This document shows, one piece after another, positions 1-8,920 of a DNA stretch of 64,000 nucleotides. Within the stretch, counting starts at the first letter, position 1. Each line of letters begins with the position of its first letter. The stretch is from Shimia ponticola. Lineage in GTDB: Bacteria; Pseudomonadota; Alphaproteobacteria; Rhodobacterales; Rhodobacteraceae. The DNA lies in the NCBI RefSeq assembly GCF_007995215.1, contig NZ_VCDK01000006.1:62001-126000 (forward strand), given 5' to 3'. The translations under genes were made by a program, and so were the position numbers. The notes below the pieces were generated by a model. The model saw nothing but the letters and a program-made list of their open reading frames with translations, was not told the DNA's origin and searched no databases.

Positions 1-1
1 G

Positions 2-1285
2 CATGCGCCAACGGCGCCCTTAGCCGAACGGTTGCGGCCCAAGACGCTGGACGAGGTTATCGGCCAACAACAGGTTCTTGGCTCGGAGGCACCGCTTGGC
101 GTGATGCTGGCGGCGGGGTCGTTGGGATCGCTGATCCTGTGGGGGCCGCCGGGGGTGGGCAAGACGACCATCGCGCGGCTTTTGGCGGACGCAACTGACC
201 GCCATTTCGTCCAGATCAGCGCGATTTTTAGCGGCGTTCCGGAACTTCGCAAGGTCTTTGACACGGCCAAGATGCATTGGAAAGCGGGTCGCGGGACGCT
301 GTTATTTGTTGATGAAATCCATCGCTTCAACAAAGCCCAACAGGACAGCTTCCTGCCGCATATGGAGGATGGGACGATCCTTCTGGTCGGGGCCACGACT
401 GAAAACCCATCCTTTGAATTGAACGCGGCTGTGTTGAGCCGCGCGCAGGTTCTGGTGTTGGAGCGGTTGTCGCTCACTGACCTTGAGCTTTTGGCGCAAA
501 GGGCGGAACAAGCGCTCGGCGCGGCGCTGCCCCTGAAGGGTCCGGCGCGCGAAGCGCTCTTGGAAATGGCAGACGGCGACGGCCGGGCGCTTTTGAACCT
601 GATCGAACAAGTCGTGGCGTGGGACATTGATCGTCCGCTGGATACCGAGGGGCTGTCGACACGGCTGATGCGGCGCGCGGCGGTGTACGACAAGTCGGGA
701 GACGAGCATTACAACCTGATCTCGGCTCTGCATAAATCCGTGCGCGGGTCTGACCCAGATGCGGCGCTCTACTGGTTCGCACGGATGCTGAACGGAGGGG
801 AGGATCCTCGGTATCTGGCACGGCGGATGGTGCGGATGGCGGTCGAGGATATCGGTCTGGCCGATCCGCAGGCGCAGGCGGTGTGTTTGCAAGCCTGGGA
901 AACCTATGAGCGGCTTGGTAGTCCGGAAGGTGAACTCGCGCTGTCGCAGGCGGTGATCTATCTTGCGCTCGCGCCGAAATCGAATGCGAATTACGTGGCC
1001 TACAAGGCCGCTGTCCGCGCCGCCAAAACCAGCGGGTCCGCGCCGCCGCCAAAACATATCCTGAATGCACCCACCGGCCTGATGAAAGATCAGGGATATG
1101 GGGCAGGCTATGCCTATGACCATGATGCGGAGGACGGGTTCTCTGGTCAGAACTATTTCCCCGAGGACATGGAACGACCGACTTTTTACGACCCGCCTGA
1201 ACGGGGCTTTGAACGTGAATTGCGCAAACGCGTCGATTATTTCGAGAAGCTGCGCGCCAAGAGGTCACAGGATCGGAGCGGTTGA
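2..1285 (+). CDS. rarA: Replication-associated recombination protein A (AAA+ ATPase), 5' partial
   Basis: RarA/MgsA is a clamp-loader-like AAA+ ATPase that acts at stalled replication forks. The reading frame is open to the window's first base (HAPTAPLAERLRPKTLDEV), so the true start lies upstream; a TTG at 32 sits inside the conserved N-terminal motif and is not the start. Walker A (GPPGVGKTT) is near nucleotides 150-175 and Walker B (LLFVDEIHRF) near 300-330. Sensor-1 region GATTENPSFELN and the C-terminal tetramer domain (YNLISALHKSVRGSDPDAALYW, APKSNANYVAYKAA) follow E. coli RarA closely. About 427 residues are present, close to full length. It is the first gene seen of a plus-strand run with crcB and the rluC-type gene. 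Confidence 0.95.
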   Translation, partial: HAPTAPLAERLRPKTLDEVIGQQQVLGSEAPLGVMLAAGSLGSLILWGPPGVGKTTIARLLADATDRHFVQISAIFSGVPELRKVFDTAKMHWKAGRGTLLFVDEIHRFNKAQQDSFLPHMEDGTILLVGATTENPSFELNAAVLSRAQVLVLERLSLTDLELLAQRAEQALGAALPLKGPAREALLEMADGDGRALLNLIEQVVAWDIDRPLDTEGLSTRLMRRAAVYDKSGDEHYNLISALHKSVRGSDPDAALYWFARMLNGGEDPRYLARRMVRMAVEDIGLADPQAQAVCLQAWETYERLGSPEGELALSQAVIYLALAPKSNANYVAYKAAVRAAKTSGSAPPPKHILNAPTGLMKDQGYGAGYAYDHDAEDGFSGQNYFPEDMERPTFYDPPERGFERELRKRVDYFEKLRAKRSQDRSG

Positions 1286-1316
1286 CTTTGCGTCGTCGCT
1301 TGTCGATGGGGTGTAG

Positions 1317-1703
1317 ATGTTTGGCGCATTCATTCAGGTCGCCCTTGGCGGGGCTTTAGGCGCGGTTTTGCGCTATGGCTGTGGTCTGTTGATGATCAGG
1401 TCAGGCGGAGGAACCCTCGCCGGGCTTCCGCTGCCAATCGTCACTGTGAATGTCTTGGGCTCGTTCCTGATGGGGGCTTTTGTGGTCTGGTCCGCGCATC
1501 GCGGGCTGTCGCATCTGTCGCCTTTGGTGATGACCGGGGTACTTGGCGGCTTTACGACGTTCTCGGCGTTCTCTCTGGAAACGGTGACGTTGATTGAACG
1601 CGGTCAGTTGGCGACCGCGGCTGTGTATGTGCTTTTGTCCGTTGGGCTTTCGATTGCGGCGCTGATGATGGGCGTGGCGGTGACACGTGGGGTGTTGGCA
1701 TGA
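1317..1703 (+). CDS. crcB: Fluoride ion channel CrcB (Fluc family)
   Basis: A 128-residue, four-helix inner membrane protein of the Fluc family, which exports fluoride as an antiparallel dimer. Seen here: the N-terminal GGALGAVLRYG motif, the conserved TVNVLGSFLMG segment (asparagine of the pore) and the GVLGGFTTFSAFS segment with the pore phenylalanines. Length is normal for the family. The gene follows rarA by 31 bases, and its stop overlaps the start of the next gene as ATGA, so translation of the two is probably coupled. No fluoride riboswitch is seen upstream, because the space is occupied by the rarA end. Confidence 0.95.
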   Translation: MFGAFIQVALGGALGAVLRYGCGLLMIRSGGGTLAGLPLPIVTVNVLGSFLMGAFVVWSAHRGLSHLSPLVMTGVLGGFTTFSAFSLETVTLIERGQLATAAVYVLLSVGLSIAALMMGVAVTRGVLA

Positions 1704-2740
1704 GCCGGGTACAGACGATTGAGGTCGCGTCAGGCGACGGCGGGCAACGGCTTGACCGGTTTTTGCGCCGGCTCTTTCCGCATTTGCGTCAGGGGCGCAT
1801 CGAAAAGATGTGCCGCAAGGGCGAGTTGCGTGTGGATGGCGGTCGGGTGAAGGCATCGACCCGCGTTGAAGCGGGGCAGATGATCCGGGTGCCGCCGATC
1901 CCTGATCCGGCGCTTGAGGGAAAGCCAGACGCGCCAGAAATCACTGACGCCGACGCCAAGATGATCCGGAGCTGCGTGATCTACCGCGACGATCACATCA
2001 TCGCGTTGAACAAACCGCCGGGCCTGCCGGTGCAAGGCGGTAGCAAGCTTACGCGGCATGTCGATGGTCTGGGACCTGCGCTGCGGTTTGGTCTGGATGA
2101 GGACCCTCGGCTGGTGCATCGGCTCGACAAGGACACTTCTGGTGTTCTGATCATGGCGCGCACGCGCGCTGTGGCCGCAGCGCTGACAGATGCGTTTCGC
2201 CATCGCGCGACGCGCAAAATATACTGGGCCGCTGTCGCTGGCGTGCCCAGCCCACGCATGGGCACGATCAAGTTCGGTCTCGTGAAGGCCCCCGGCCATG
2301 GCCGCAAGGGCGAAGGCGAAAAGATGCACGCTGTGCATCCCGATGACGTGGCCAGCACGCCGGATGCCAAGCGCGCCACCACCGATTTTGCAGTGATCGA
2401 GGCGCTGGGCCGACGGGCCTCTTGGGCGGCGCTTGTGCCGGTGACAGGCCGAACGCACCAATTGCGCGCGCACATGGCTGAGATCGGTCACCCGATAGTG
2501 GGCGATGGTAAATATGGCGGGTCCGGTCAGGAAAACCTCGGCGACGGTTGGGGCGCGCAATTGGGCGGTGACATCAGCAAGAAGCTGCACCTTCATGCGC
2601 GGTCTCTGACGCTGGAACACCCGGTATCCAAGGCGACGCTGCACCTTACGGCGCCGTTGCCTGAACACATGGCGCGTACCTGGGCGTCGTTTGGGTGGGA
2701 CGCCGCCGAAGCGCCCGTTGATCCGTTCGAGATCGAGTGA
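1700..2740 (+). CDS. rluC: RluC/RluD-family 23S rRNA pseudouridine synthase
   Basis: Converts uridines of 23S rRNA to pseudouridine. Of 346 residues, the first ~75 form an S4 RNA-binding domain (GQRLDRFLRRLFPHLRQGRI...GELRVDGGRVKA). The catalytic domain carries the diagnostic HRLDKDTSGVLIMAR motif with the catalytic Asp, followed by KIYWAAVAG and GRTHQLRAHMAEIGHPIVGD. It overlaps crcB by four bases at its start and touches the phosphatase gene at its end (TGATG). RluC and RluD paralogues cannot be separated with certainty from motifs alone, so the symbol is tentative while the family is firm. Confidence 0.9.
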   Translation: MSRVQTIEVASGDGGQRLDRFLRRLFPHLRQGRIEKMCRKGELRVDGGRVKASTRVEAGQMIRVPPIPDPALEGKPDAPEITDADAKMIRSCVIYRDDHIIALNKPPGLPVQGGSKLTRHVDGLGPALRFGLDEDPRLVHRLDKDTSGVLIMARTRAVAAALTDAFRHRATRKIYWAAVAGVPSPRMGTIKFGLVKAPGHGRKGEGEKMHAVHPDDVASTPDAKRATTDFAVIEALGRRASWAALVPVTGRTHQLRAHMAEIGHPIVGDGKYGGSGQENLGDGWGAQLGGDISKKLHLHARSLTLEHPVSKATLHLTAPLPEHMARTWASFGWDAAEAPVDPFEIE

Positions 2741-3399
2741 TGCTGAAGCTGGCCCTGTTTGATGTCGACGGCACACTTGTCGACAGTCAGGCTCATATCG
2801 TTGAGTCCATGGCCCAAGCGTTTGTGTCAGTGGGATTGCCCGCGCCGACACGGTCCGAAACGCTTGGTATAGTGGGGTTGTCGCTGCCGCAGGCGATGGC
2901 CGTTCTGGCCCCAGAAGGTCCCGTTGAGCATCTGGTTGACGCCTACAAGGCGGCCTACCAAAGCCTGCGCGGCAGCCACGGAGAGGCTGCTGCCTCGCCC
3001 CTGTATGATGGGATCAAGGGGGCATTGGACGCGATTTACGAGATGGATAACACATTGCTGGGACTTGCCACAGGCAAGAGCCGTCGCGGTTTGGATCATC
3101 TGGTCGAGACGCATGACCTAGCGTGGTATTTCGTGACACGGCAGGATGCCGATGGGCATCCGTCAAAGCCCCACCCGTCTATGGCAATGACGGCGATGGC
3201 CGAATCCGGCGCGGAGCAAGGTGTGATGATTGGTGACACCACGTATGACCTTGAAATGGGCCGTGCGGCAGGCTTGAAGACCATCGGTGTGACGTGGGGC
3301 TATCACCCGTCGGACTTGCTAGCGCCGTTGGCGGATGTGGTCGTCGGAGCGCCACAAGAACTACCTGCCGCGGTTGCGGCAATCTGGGATTATGTCTGA
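2740..3399 (+). CDS. HAD-superfamily hydrolase (phosphoglycolate phosphatase-like)
   Basis: A 219-residue haloacid-dehalogenase phosphatase of the Gph/pyrophosphatase type. Motif I is FDVDGTLVDS right at the N-terminus (nucleophile and acid/base Asp). Motif II is the region LGLATGKSRRG, and motif IV is MIGDTTYDLEMGRAAGLKTIGVTWG. A helical cap lies between motifs I and II. The ATG at 2740 is preferred over an adjacent GTG at 2737 because the shorter form begins directly before motif I. It is coupled to the preceding synthase and to the ATP12 gene through TGATG junctions. The substrate is not defined by sequence; phosphoglycolate is only the commonest family activity. Confidence 0.88.
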   Translation: MLKLALFDVDGTLVDSQAHIVESMAQAFVSVGLPAPTRSETLGIVGLSLPQAMAVLAPEGPVEHLVDAYKAAYQSLRGSHGEAAASPLYDGIKGALDAIYEMDNTLLGLATGKSRRGLDHLVETHDLAWYFVTRQDADGHPSKPHPSMAMTAMAESGAEQGVMIGDTTYDLEMGRAAGLKTIGVTWGYHPSDLLAPLADVVVGAPQELPAAVAAIWDYV

Positions 3400-4106
3400 T
3401 GAGCGAATGGAAACAGAAACGATTCTGGAAGGCTGCTGCCGCTGCCGAAGTTGAGGGGGGCTGGTCCGTGTCTTTGGATGGGCGCGCGATCAAGACACCC
3501 GCCAAAGCGCCTTTGGTCATGCCGACACAAGCGCTTGCTGACGCGGTGGCCGCGGAATGGGACGCGCAGGACGAAATCATTGATCCCGGCAGCATGCCGT
3601 TCACGCGCAGCGCGAACTCAGCGATCGATAAGGTCGTGCCACAGCGCAGCGATGTGATCGCGATGTTGGCGGATTACGGGGATTCGGATCTGTTGTGCTA
3701 TCGCGCCGAAGCGCCGGCTGAACTGGTCAATCGGCAGGCCGAGGCTTGGGACCCGCTGCTCGACTGGGCGCGCGACACCTATGGTGCGCCGCTGATCATG
3801 GCTCAGGGCGTGATGCATGTGGCGCAGCCGCCTGCGTCACTTGCGGCGTTGCGGGCCCCTTTGGAAGAGGCCAACGCGTTTGAAATCGCCGCGCTGCATG
3901 ATCTCATCGCGCTGTCAGGTTCGCTTGTCATTGGACTGAAAGCCACGGTTGTCGGTGATCCAGAGCCGCTTTGGCAGGCCAGTCGCGTGGATGAGCAGTT
4001 CCAGATCGACCAGTGGGGCGATGACGAGGAGGCTGCCGTAGCGTCAAGCATCAAGCAGCAATCCTTCGCGGATGCGCACCGATTCTACCATCTGGTTCAA
4101 AACTAG
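3399..4106 (+). CDS. ATP12-type F1-ATPase assembly chaperone
   Basis: A 235-residue protein of the ATP12 family, which in mitochondria and Alphaproteobacteria holds the F1 alpha subunit until it joins the hexamer. Family features seen: the N-terminal KRFWKAAAAAEVEGGWSVSLDGRAIKTPAK block, PLVMPTQALADAVAAEWDAQ, DPGSMPFTRSANSAIDKV and LLCYRAEAPAELVNRQAEAWDPLLDWA. The ATG at 3399 overlaps the previous stop by one base (TGATG); the frame is open upstream but reads through the phosphatase gene, so a longer protein is unlikely. It is the last gene of the run that begins with rarA. ATP12 is a lineage marker for Alphaproteobacteria among bacteria. Confidence 0.92.
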   Translation: MSEWKQKRFWKAAAAAEVEGGWSVSLDGRAIKTPAKAPLVMPTQALADAVAAEWDAQDEIIDPGSMPFTRSANSAIDKVVPQRSDVIAMLADYGDSDLLCYRAEAPAELVNRQAEAWDPLLDWARDTYGAPLIMAQGVMHVAQPPASLAALRAPLEEANAFEIAALHDLIALSGSLVIGLKATVVGDPEPLWQASRVDEQFQIDQWGDDEEAAVASSIKQQSFADAHRFYHLVQN

Positions 4107-4321
4107 GCGCGACAGCCCGAAACGCGCTTTCGGACTTTGCAAAAGATGAAAAATTCGCCTTTTTTGACGCGGTTTTCCTCAACGACCTGTTGACGATTGC
4201 AGCAAGTTGTGAGCACACTTTGCTCTATTGCCAGAGGGGAGACTGGCTGGCGAGGGTCGATGCACTAAGTCATCGGACACAAAACCCGTCATCACGGCGG
4301 GGAAATCAGGAAGAGGTTAAT
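4107..4321. other. Intergenic region upstream of bztA
   Basis: These 215 bases separate the rarA-ATP12 run from the amino-acid transporter. Two TTGACG hexamers (4164-4169 and 4190-4195) could serve as -35 elements, but no convincing -10 partner at 16-18 bases is visible for either. The strong ribosome site AGGAAGAGG lies just before the ATG at 4322. The bztA promoter is presumably here but I cannot place it. Confidence 0.4.
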
Positions 4322-5341
4322 ATGAAAAAATCGGTCATTCTTGGCGCACTGACGGTCGCCGGTCTGGCGGCTGGCGCAGCGGGTGCTGCGACGCTGGATG
4401 ATGTGAAAGCACGCGGAACTCTGAACTGCGGTGTGACCACCGGCGTTCCAGGTTTTGCTGAGCCTGACGCGAATGGCGTATGGCAGGGCTTTGACGTGGC
4501 GGTCTGCCGCGCAGTTGCTGCTGCTGTTCTGGGCGACGGCAACGCCGTTGAATTCGTTCCAACCACCGGTAAGACACGCTTTACCGCGCTGGCATCGGGC
4601 GAAATCGACATGCTGGCCCGTAACACCACATGGACATTCTCGCGCGACGTTGACCTGAAGTTCGAATTCACCGGCGTGAACTACTACGACGGTCAAGGCT
4701 TCATGGTTCCAAAGGACCTGGGCGTGACTTCGGCGAAGGAACTGGACGGCGCGACTGTCTGTATCCAAACCGGCACCACCACCGAACTGAACCTGGCGGA
4801 CTTCTTCCGCTCGAACGGCATCTCGTATGAGCCAGTGCCAATCGAAACCGGTTCGGAAGCTGTTCAGCTGTTCACCGCTGGTTCGTGCGACGTTTACACC
4901 ACTGACCGTTCGGCTCTGGCCGCACAGCGTGCAAACTTTGCCAACCCAGACGACTATGTGGTTCTGCCAGAAGTCGTTTCGAAAGAGCCACTGGGCCCAC
5001 TGGTTCGCCACGGCGACCACGAGTGGGGCGACATCGTTCGCTGGACTCTGAACGCTCTGATCACTGCTGAAGAGCTGGGCGTGACTTCGGACAACATCTC
5101 CGAGATGTCGATGGAAGCGGGCAACAACCCTGAAATCAACCGTCTGCTGGGTACCGAAGGCACCCTGGGCGAGATGCTGGGTCTGGACGCCGAGTGGGCG
5201 AAGCGCGCGATCATGGTTGGCGGCAACTATGGTGAAGTGTTCGCAAACAACATCGGCGAGTCGACCAACATTGGTCTGGCACGCGGCCTGAACGCACAGT
5301 GGACCGATGGCGGCCTGATCTACTCGCCACCATTCCGCTAA
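4322..5341 (+). CDS. bztA: General L-amino acid ABC transporter, periplasmic binding protein
   Basis: The solute-binding subunit of a polar amino-acid uptake system (BztA of Rhodobacter, AapJ of Rhizobium), binding mainly Glu, Gln, Asp and Asn. The 339-residue protein starts with a Sec signal peptide (MKKSVILGALTVAGLAAGAAGA, cleavage after AGA), then the SBP_bac_3 fold with LNCGVTTGVPGFAEPD, GFDVAVCRAVAAAVLGD and FTALASGEIDMLARNTTWT. The ATG at 4322 is chosen for its AGGAAGAGG ribosome site and signal peptide; the frame is open further upstream without a signal. Proline codons are only CCA or CCT, unlike the neighbouring genes, which fits a very highly expressed gene. A hairpin terminator follows and separates it from the membrane subunits. 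Confidence 0.95.
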   Translation: MKKSVILGALTVAGLAAGAAGAATLDDVKARGTLNCGVTTGVPGFAEPDANGVWQGFDVAVCRAVAAAVLGDGNAVEFVPTTGKTRFTALASGEIDMLARNTTWTFSRDVDLKFEFTGVNYYDGQGFMVPKDLGVTSAKELDGATVCIQTGTTTELNLADFFRSNGISYEPVPIETGSEAVQLFTAGSCDVYTTDRSALAAQRANFANPDDYVVLPEVVSKEPLGPLVRHGDHEWGDIVRWTLNALITAEELGVTSDNISEMSMEAGNNPEINRLLGTEGTLGEMLGLDAEWAKRAIMVGGNYGEVFANNIGESTNIGLARGLNAQWTDGGLIYSPPFR

Positions 5342-5356
5342 GTACCTGATTGGGAA

Positions 5357-5381
5357 GGGCGCGGTCATCCCGCGCCCTTTT
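5357..5381 (+). terminator. Hairpin with T-run between bztA and bztB
   Basis: GGGCGCGG (5357-5364) pairs perfectly with CCGCGCCC (5370-5377) around a five-base loop, followed by TTTT. This has the form of an intrinsic terminator. Because the membrane and ATPase genes follow on the same strand, it probably acts as a partial terminator or mRNA stabiliser, so that binding protein is made in excess over the permease. Confidence 0.8.
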
Positions 5382-5396
5382 CATATCCAATAACTG

Positions 5397-5462
5397 CCGG
5401 GTCATTGAGGTTAGGGTGAAACCCGAAACCTGAGAGTACGAAAAGTACCGGAAGGGGACCCG
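5397..5462 (+). promoter_or_regulatory. Predicted branched RNA fold in the bztB leader
   Basis: Three pairings can be drawn by eye. The outer stem is CGGGTC (5398-5403) with GACCCG (5457-5462). Inside it, one hairpin pairs AGGTT (5408-5412) and GGGT (5414-5417) with ACCC (5421-5424) and AACCT (5427-5431) around a GAA loop. A second, weaker hairpin pairs GTAC (5436-5439) with GTAC (5445-5448) around GAAAA. The whole has the look of a three-way junction ending about 20 bases before the bztB start. I do not recognise it as a known riboswitch class, and no covariation evidence is available. Confidence 0.4.
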
Positions 5463-5482
5463 ACGCCAACAGAGGACGACCC

Positions 5483-6703
5483 ATGTCGACCATCTCTGAT
5501 CCAGGGGCGGGGAACGACGGCTTCCGCATCGGAATGCTGATCAATGATACCCGCTACCGATCCTATACATTTCAATTTCTTGCCCTGCTCGCGCTGATCT
5601 TTGGCATCGGCTATCTGATCTCAAACCTTTTGGCGAACCTTGCCGCCAATGGTTTGAACATCAGTTGGGCGTTTCTGGGCGAACCCGCTGGCTACGATAT
5701 TAACCAGCGACCAATCGAATATACATCGCAGTCGACCCATGCTCGGGCCTCTATCGTAGGGGCGATCAATACACTGATCGTGGCGTTCCTCGCCTGTATT
5801 TCAGCGACAGTCCTAGGCATCATCGCCGGTGTTTTGCGCTTGTCGAACAACTGGATCGTCAGCAAGCTGATGAGCATTTATGTGGAAGCATTCCGCAACG
5901 TGCCTGTGCTGATCTGGATCCTGATCATCTTTCTGGCGATGTCGAATGCCTTTCCGCAGCCACGTGATTTCCGCGGCGATGATCCTGTCGCGAGCATGTG
6001 GTTCGACGCTGTGGCCTTTACAAACCGGGGCGTTTACATCCCGTCATTCGTGAATGGCGAAGGATCGGGCATCTTCTGGCTTGTTGTTCTGGCGTCGATC
6101 GTGGGCGTTTTCGCCTATCGCCGCTATGCGCGGTCGCTGCTTTACAGCACCGGTAGACTGCTTCCGACGGGCTGGCCGTCTCTGGCGATCCTGATCGCCC
6201 CGGGCTTGCTGGCTTTCTTTGCATTGGGCCAGCCGGTGTCGTTGCAATACCCGGAACTGCGTGGGTTTAACTTCCGAGATGGTATTCACCTGCGGTTGTC
6301 GCTGATCGCGCTTTGGTTCGCCTTGGCGATCTATACCGGTGCCTTCATCGCGGAGAATGTGCGGGCCGGTATTCAGGCGATCAGCAAAGGTCAAACCGAG
6401 GCCGCTGCTGCGTTGGGTATGCGTCCGGGTCGGATCATGAACCTTGTGATCCTGCCACAGGCGCTGCGGGTCATCATCCCGCCGCTGATTTCGCAGTATC
6501 TGAACATCACCAAGAACAGCTCACTCGCAATCGCGGTGGGATATATGGACATCACTGGTACACTGGGTGGCATCACGCTGAACCAGACGGGCCGGGCGAT
6601 TGAGTCCATCCTGCTTCTGATGCTGTTCTATCTGATCGTGTCGTTGAGCATTTCCGCGATCATGAACGTCTACAACAACTCAGTGAAACTGAAGGAGCGG
6701 TGA
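5483..6703 (+). CDS. bztB: General L-amino acid ABC transporter, permease subunit 1
   Basis: A 406-residue inner membrane permease of the HisM/AapQ type. It has the enlarged form typical of Bzt/Aap systems, with a long insert between the first transmembrane helices and the ABC-coupling core. The coupling EAA-like loop is GQTEAAAALGMRPGRIMNLVILPQALRVIIPPL, near residues 305-337, and is followed by QYLNITKNSSLAIAVGY. The start follows GAGGA at about 8 bases. It forms a heterodimer channel with BztC. The gene ends two bases before bztC begins, so these two are cotranscribed. Confidence 0.93.
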   Translation: MSTISDPGAGNDGFRIGMLINDTRYRSYTFQFLALLALIFGIGYLISNLLANLAANGLNISWAFLGEPAGYDINQRPIEYTSQSTHARASIVGAINTLIVAFLACISATVLGIIAGVLRLSNNWIVSKLMSIYVEAFRNVPVLIWILIIFLAMSNAFPQPRDFRGDDPVASMWFDAVAFTNRGVYIPSFVNGEGSGIFWLVVLASIVGVFAYRRYARSLLYSTGRLLPTGWPSLAILIAPGLLAFFALGQPVSLQYPELRGFNFRDGIHLRLSLIALWFALAIYTGAFIAENVRAGIQAISKGQTEAAAALGMRPGRIMNLVILPQALRVIIPPLISQYLNITKNSSLAIAVGYMDITGTLGGITLNQTGRAIESILLLMLFYLIVSLSISAIMNVYNNSVKLKER

Positions 6704-6704
6704 T

Positions 6705-8003
6705 ATGAGCGACACACATGCACAAACCGTCGCCTTCGTTCGCGAAACACAAATCCCGCCAGCGCCGCCACCGGCGACAGAAACTGGTGTGATCAAATGG
6801 GTGCGCGAGAACCTGTTCTCGAGCTGGGTCAACTCGATCCTGACCATCCTGTCGATCTACTTCATCGTGCGCGGCGTCATCGCGGTGTATCCGTGGTTCG
6901 CAAACGGGGTCTGGGGCACGTCCGATCTGGCGACGTGTCGGCAAATTCTGGATGGCGCGACCGGGGCCTGTTTCTCGGTTCTGCAGGACCGCTGGCGTCA
7001 GATGATCTTTGGCATTGCATATCCGGATGATCAGTACTGGCGGCCTTTGCTGGCCTTTGCTCTGCTTCTGGTTTGCGTTGCGCCGGTGCTGTTCTCGAAA
7101 CTGCCGCGCAAGCTCTTGATCCTCTCGGCGCTTTATCCATTCCTCGCCTACTGGCTGATCTGGGGCGGGACCATCATGATCCCGATCATGGTCATGGTCG
7201 GTTTTGTGGCAGGCTACTATGCCTTCACATGGGCCGAACGCGCCTCGGGGTTTGCGGCAGGGCTTGCATCCTTTGTGGTGACCGCCTCCGTCGTGTGGTT
7301 CATCGGCGGGTTGATTTCGGGCGCGATGCCCGGGTTCATCGCACTGCAAGAGGTTCCAAGCCGTGACATGGGGGGCTTCATGCTCAACATGATCCTCGGC
7401 ACGATCTGCGTTTCCCTGTCACTGCCGCTCGGTATTGTACTCGCGCTGGGGCGTCAGTCGTCTATGCCGATCATCAAGGGCATCTGCGTGGTGTTCATTG
7501 AGTTCATTCGGGGCGTGCCGCTGATCACTCTGCTCTTCGTGGCGAACGTGGTTCTGGCCTACTTCTTCCCTCCGGGGACAAACCTCGACCTGATCCTGCG
7601 GGTGATCATCATGATCACGATGTTCTCGGCAGCCTATATTGCCGAGGTGATCCGGGGTGGCCTCGCCGCCTTGCCGAAGGGTCAGTATGAGGCGGGCGAC
7701 AGCCTGGGCCTAAACTACTCGCAGTCGATGCGTCTGATCATCCTGCCGCAAGCGCTCAAGATTTCGATCCCTGGGATCGTGAACGTGGCGGTGGGTCTGT
7801 TCAAGGATACGACGCTGGTGTCGGTGATTTCGATGTTCGATCTGGTTGGCGTGTTGCGCGGCCCGATCCTGTCATCGACGGCCTGGACCGGCATTTACTG
7901 GGAGGCGTTTGGCTTTGCGGCCTTGCTCTTCTTCGTCGTCTGCTACGGCATTTCGCAATATTCGCAGTGGCTCGAACGCCAGCTGCGCACAGATCATAGG
8001 TGA
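6705..8003 (+). CDS. bztC: General L-amino acid ABC transporter, permease subunit 2
   Basis: The second permease of the Bzt/Aap system, 432 residues, partner of BztB. The N-terminus is cytoplasmic and proline-rich ([11 protein letters not shown]), and then come about eight hydrophobic stretches. The ABC-coupling loop is [35 protein letters not shown], with [15 protein letters not shown] after it, a typical HisM-family ending. It is unusually long for a polar amino-acid permease, as is normal for BztC/AapM. The stop codon overlaps the GTG/ATG start region of bztD. Confidence 0.93.
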   Translation: MSDTHAQTVAFVRETQIPPAPPPATETGVIKWVRENLFSSWVNSILTILSIYFIVRGVIAVYPWFANGVWGTSDLATCRQILDGATGACFSVLQDRWRQMIFGIAYPDDQYWRPLLAFALLLVCVAPVLFSKLPRKLLILSALYPFLAYWLIWGGTIMIPIMVMVGFVAGYYAFTWAERASGFAAGLASFVVTASVVWFIGGLISGAMPGFIALQEVPSRDMGGFMLNMILGTICVSLSLPLGIVLALGRQSSMPIIKGICVVFIEFIRGVPLITLLFVANVVLAYFFPPGTNLDLILRVIIMITMFSAAYIAEVIRGGLAALPKGQYEAGDSLGLNYSQSMRLIILPQALKISIPGIVNVAVGLFKDTTLVSVISMFDLVGVLRGPILSSTAWTGIYWEAFGFAALLFFVVCYGISQYSQWLERQLRTDHR

Positions 8004-8008
8004 TCAAC

Positions 8009-8800
8009 ATGGCTGAACTTCAGACCAACATGGACGTGGATACCTCGCAGATGAAAGTCTCGGACGAGGTCGCCATCGACATCCAGAGCATGAACAAATG
8101 GTACGGAGCGTTCCACGTTCTGCGAGACATCGACCTGACCGTATATCGCGGCGAACGGATCGTGATCTGTGGTCCGTCAGGGTCCGGTAAATCGACGCTG
8201 ATCCGCTGCATCAACGCGCTTGAAGAACATCAGGCAGGGTCGATCACGGTGGACGGCACGCTCTTGTCGTCGGACCTCAAGAACATCGACACGATCCGGT
8301 CAGAGGTTGGCATGTGCTTCCAGCACTTCAACCTGTTCCCGCATCTGACAATCCTTGAGAACTGTACGCTGGCTCCGATCTGGGTGCGCAAGACGCCCAA
8401 GAAAGAGGCCGAAGAAGTGGCGATGCATTTCCTTGAAAAGGTGAAGATCCCCGATCAGGCGAACAAGTATCCCGGTCAGTTGTCAGGTGGTCAGCAGCAG
8501 CGTGTGGCGATTGCCCGGTCGCTGTGCATGAAGCCGCGCATCATGCTGTTCGACGAACCTACCTCGGCGCTCGACCCCGAGATGATCAAAGAGGTGCTCG
8601 ACACCATGATCGAGCTCGCGGAAGAGGGCATGACCATGCTCTGCGTGACGCACGAGATGGGCTTTGCCCGTCAGGTCGCCAACCGCGTGATCTTTATGGA
8701 TGCGGGTCAGATCGTCGAGCAGAACGAGCCGGAAGAGTTCTTTATGAACCCGAAATCGGACCGGACAAAGCTGTTCCTGAGCCAGATTCTGGGTCACTGA
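8009..8800 (+). CDS. bztD: General L-amino acid ABC transporter, ATP-binding subunit
   Basis: The ATPase that powers the Bzt/Aap importer, 263 residues. Walker [11 protein letters not shown]-loop [12 protein letters not shown], signature LSGGQQQR, Walker [15 protein letters not shown] and the switch histidine in CVTHEMGFA are all intact. The ATG at 8009 is preferred over a GTG at 8000, because AGGTGATC directly before it is a good ribosome site. Last gene of the operon, followed by a terminator. Confidence 0.95.
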   Translation: MAELQTNMDVDTSQMKVSDEVAIDIQSMNKWYGAFHVLRDIDLTVYRGERIVICGPSGSGKSTLIRCINALEEHQAGSITVDGTLLSSDLKNIDTIRSEVGMCFQHFNLFPHLTILENCTLAPIWVRKTPKKEAEEVAMHFLEKVKIPDQANKYPGQLSGGQQQRVAIARSLCMKPRIMLFDEPTSALDPEMIKEVLDTMIELAEEGMTMLCVTHEMGFARQVANRVIFMDAGQIVEQNEPEEFFMNPKSDRTKLFLSQILGH

Positions 8801-8821
8801 TTCCGGGACAGAATAAATTGG

Positions 8822-8847
8822 AGGGTCGCCTTTGGGTGGCCCTTTTT
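8822..8847 (+). terminator. Rho-independent terminator of the bzt operon
   Basis: AGGGTCGCC (8822-8830) pairs with GGTGGCCCT (8835-8843), nine pairs including two G-T wobbles around a TTTG loop, followed by a T-run to 8847. Position 22 bases after the bztD stop fits the end of the transporter operon. Confidence 0.8.
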
Positions 8848-8920
8848 CTTTGTACACACCCTTCGCTTGACCCATCATCGGTGCTGACGGTAGCCTTCCT
8901 TCAACCATAGGGGGTGTGAC

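Noticed and set aside
1260-1316. Fluoride riboswitch before crcB
   Set aside because: The space is only 31 bases after the rarA stop, and no pseudoknot-like pairing is seen.
4206-4224. Possible sigma-54 promoter upstream of bztA (GAGCACACTTTGCT)
   Set aside because: The -24 element lacks the invariant GG, and the spacing to GC is one base off.
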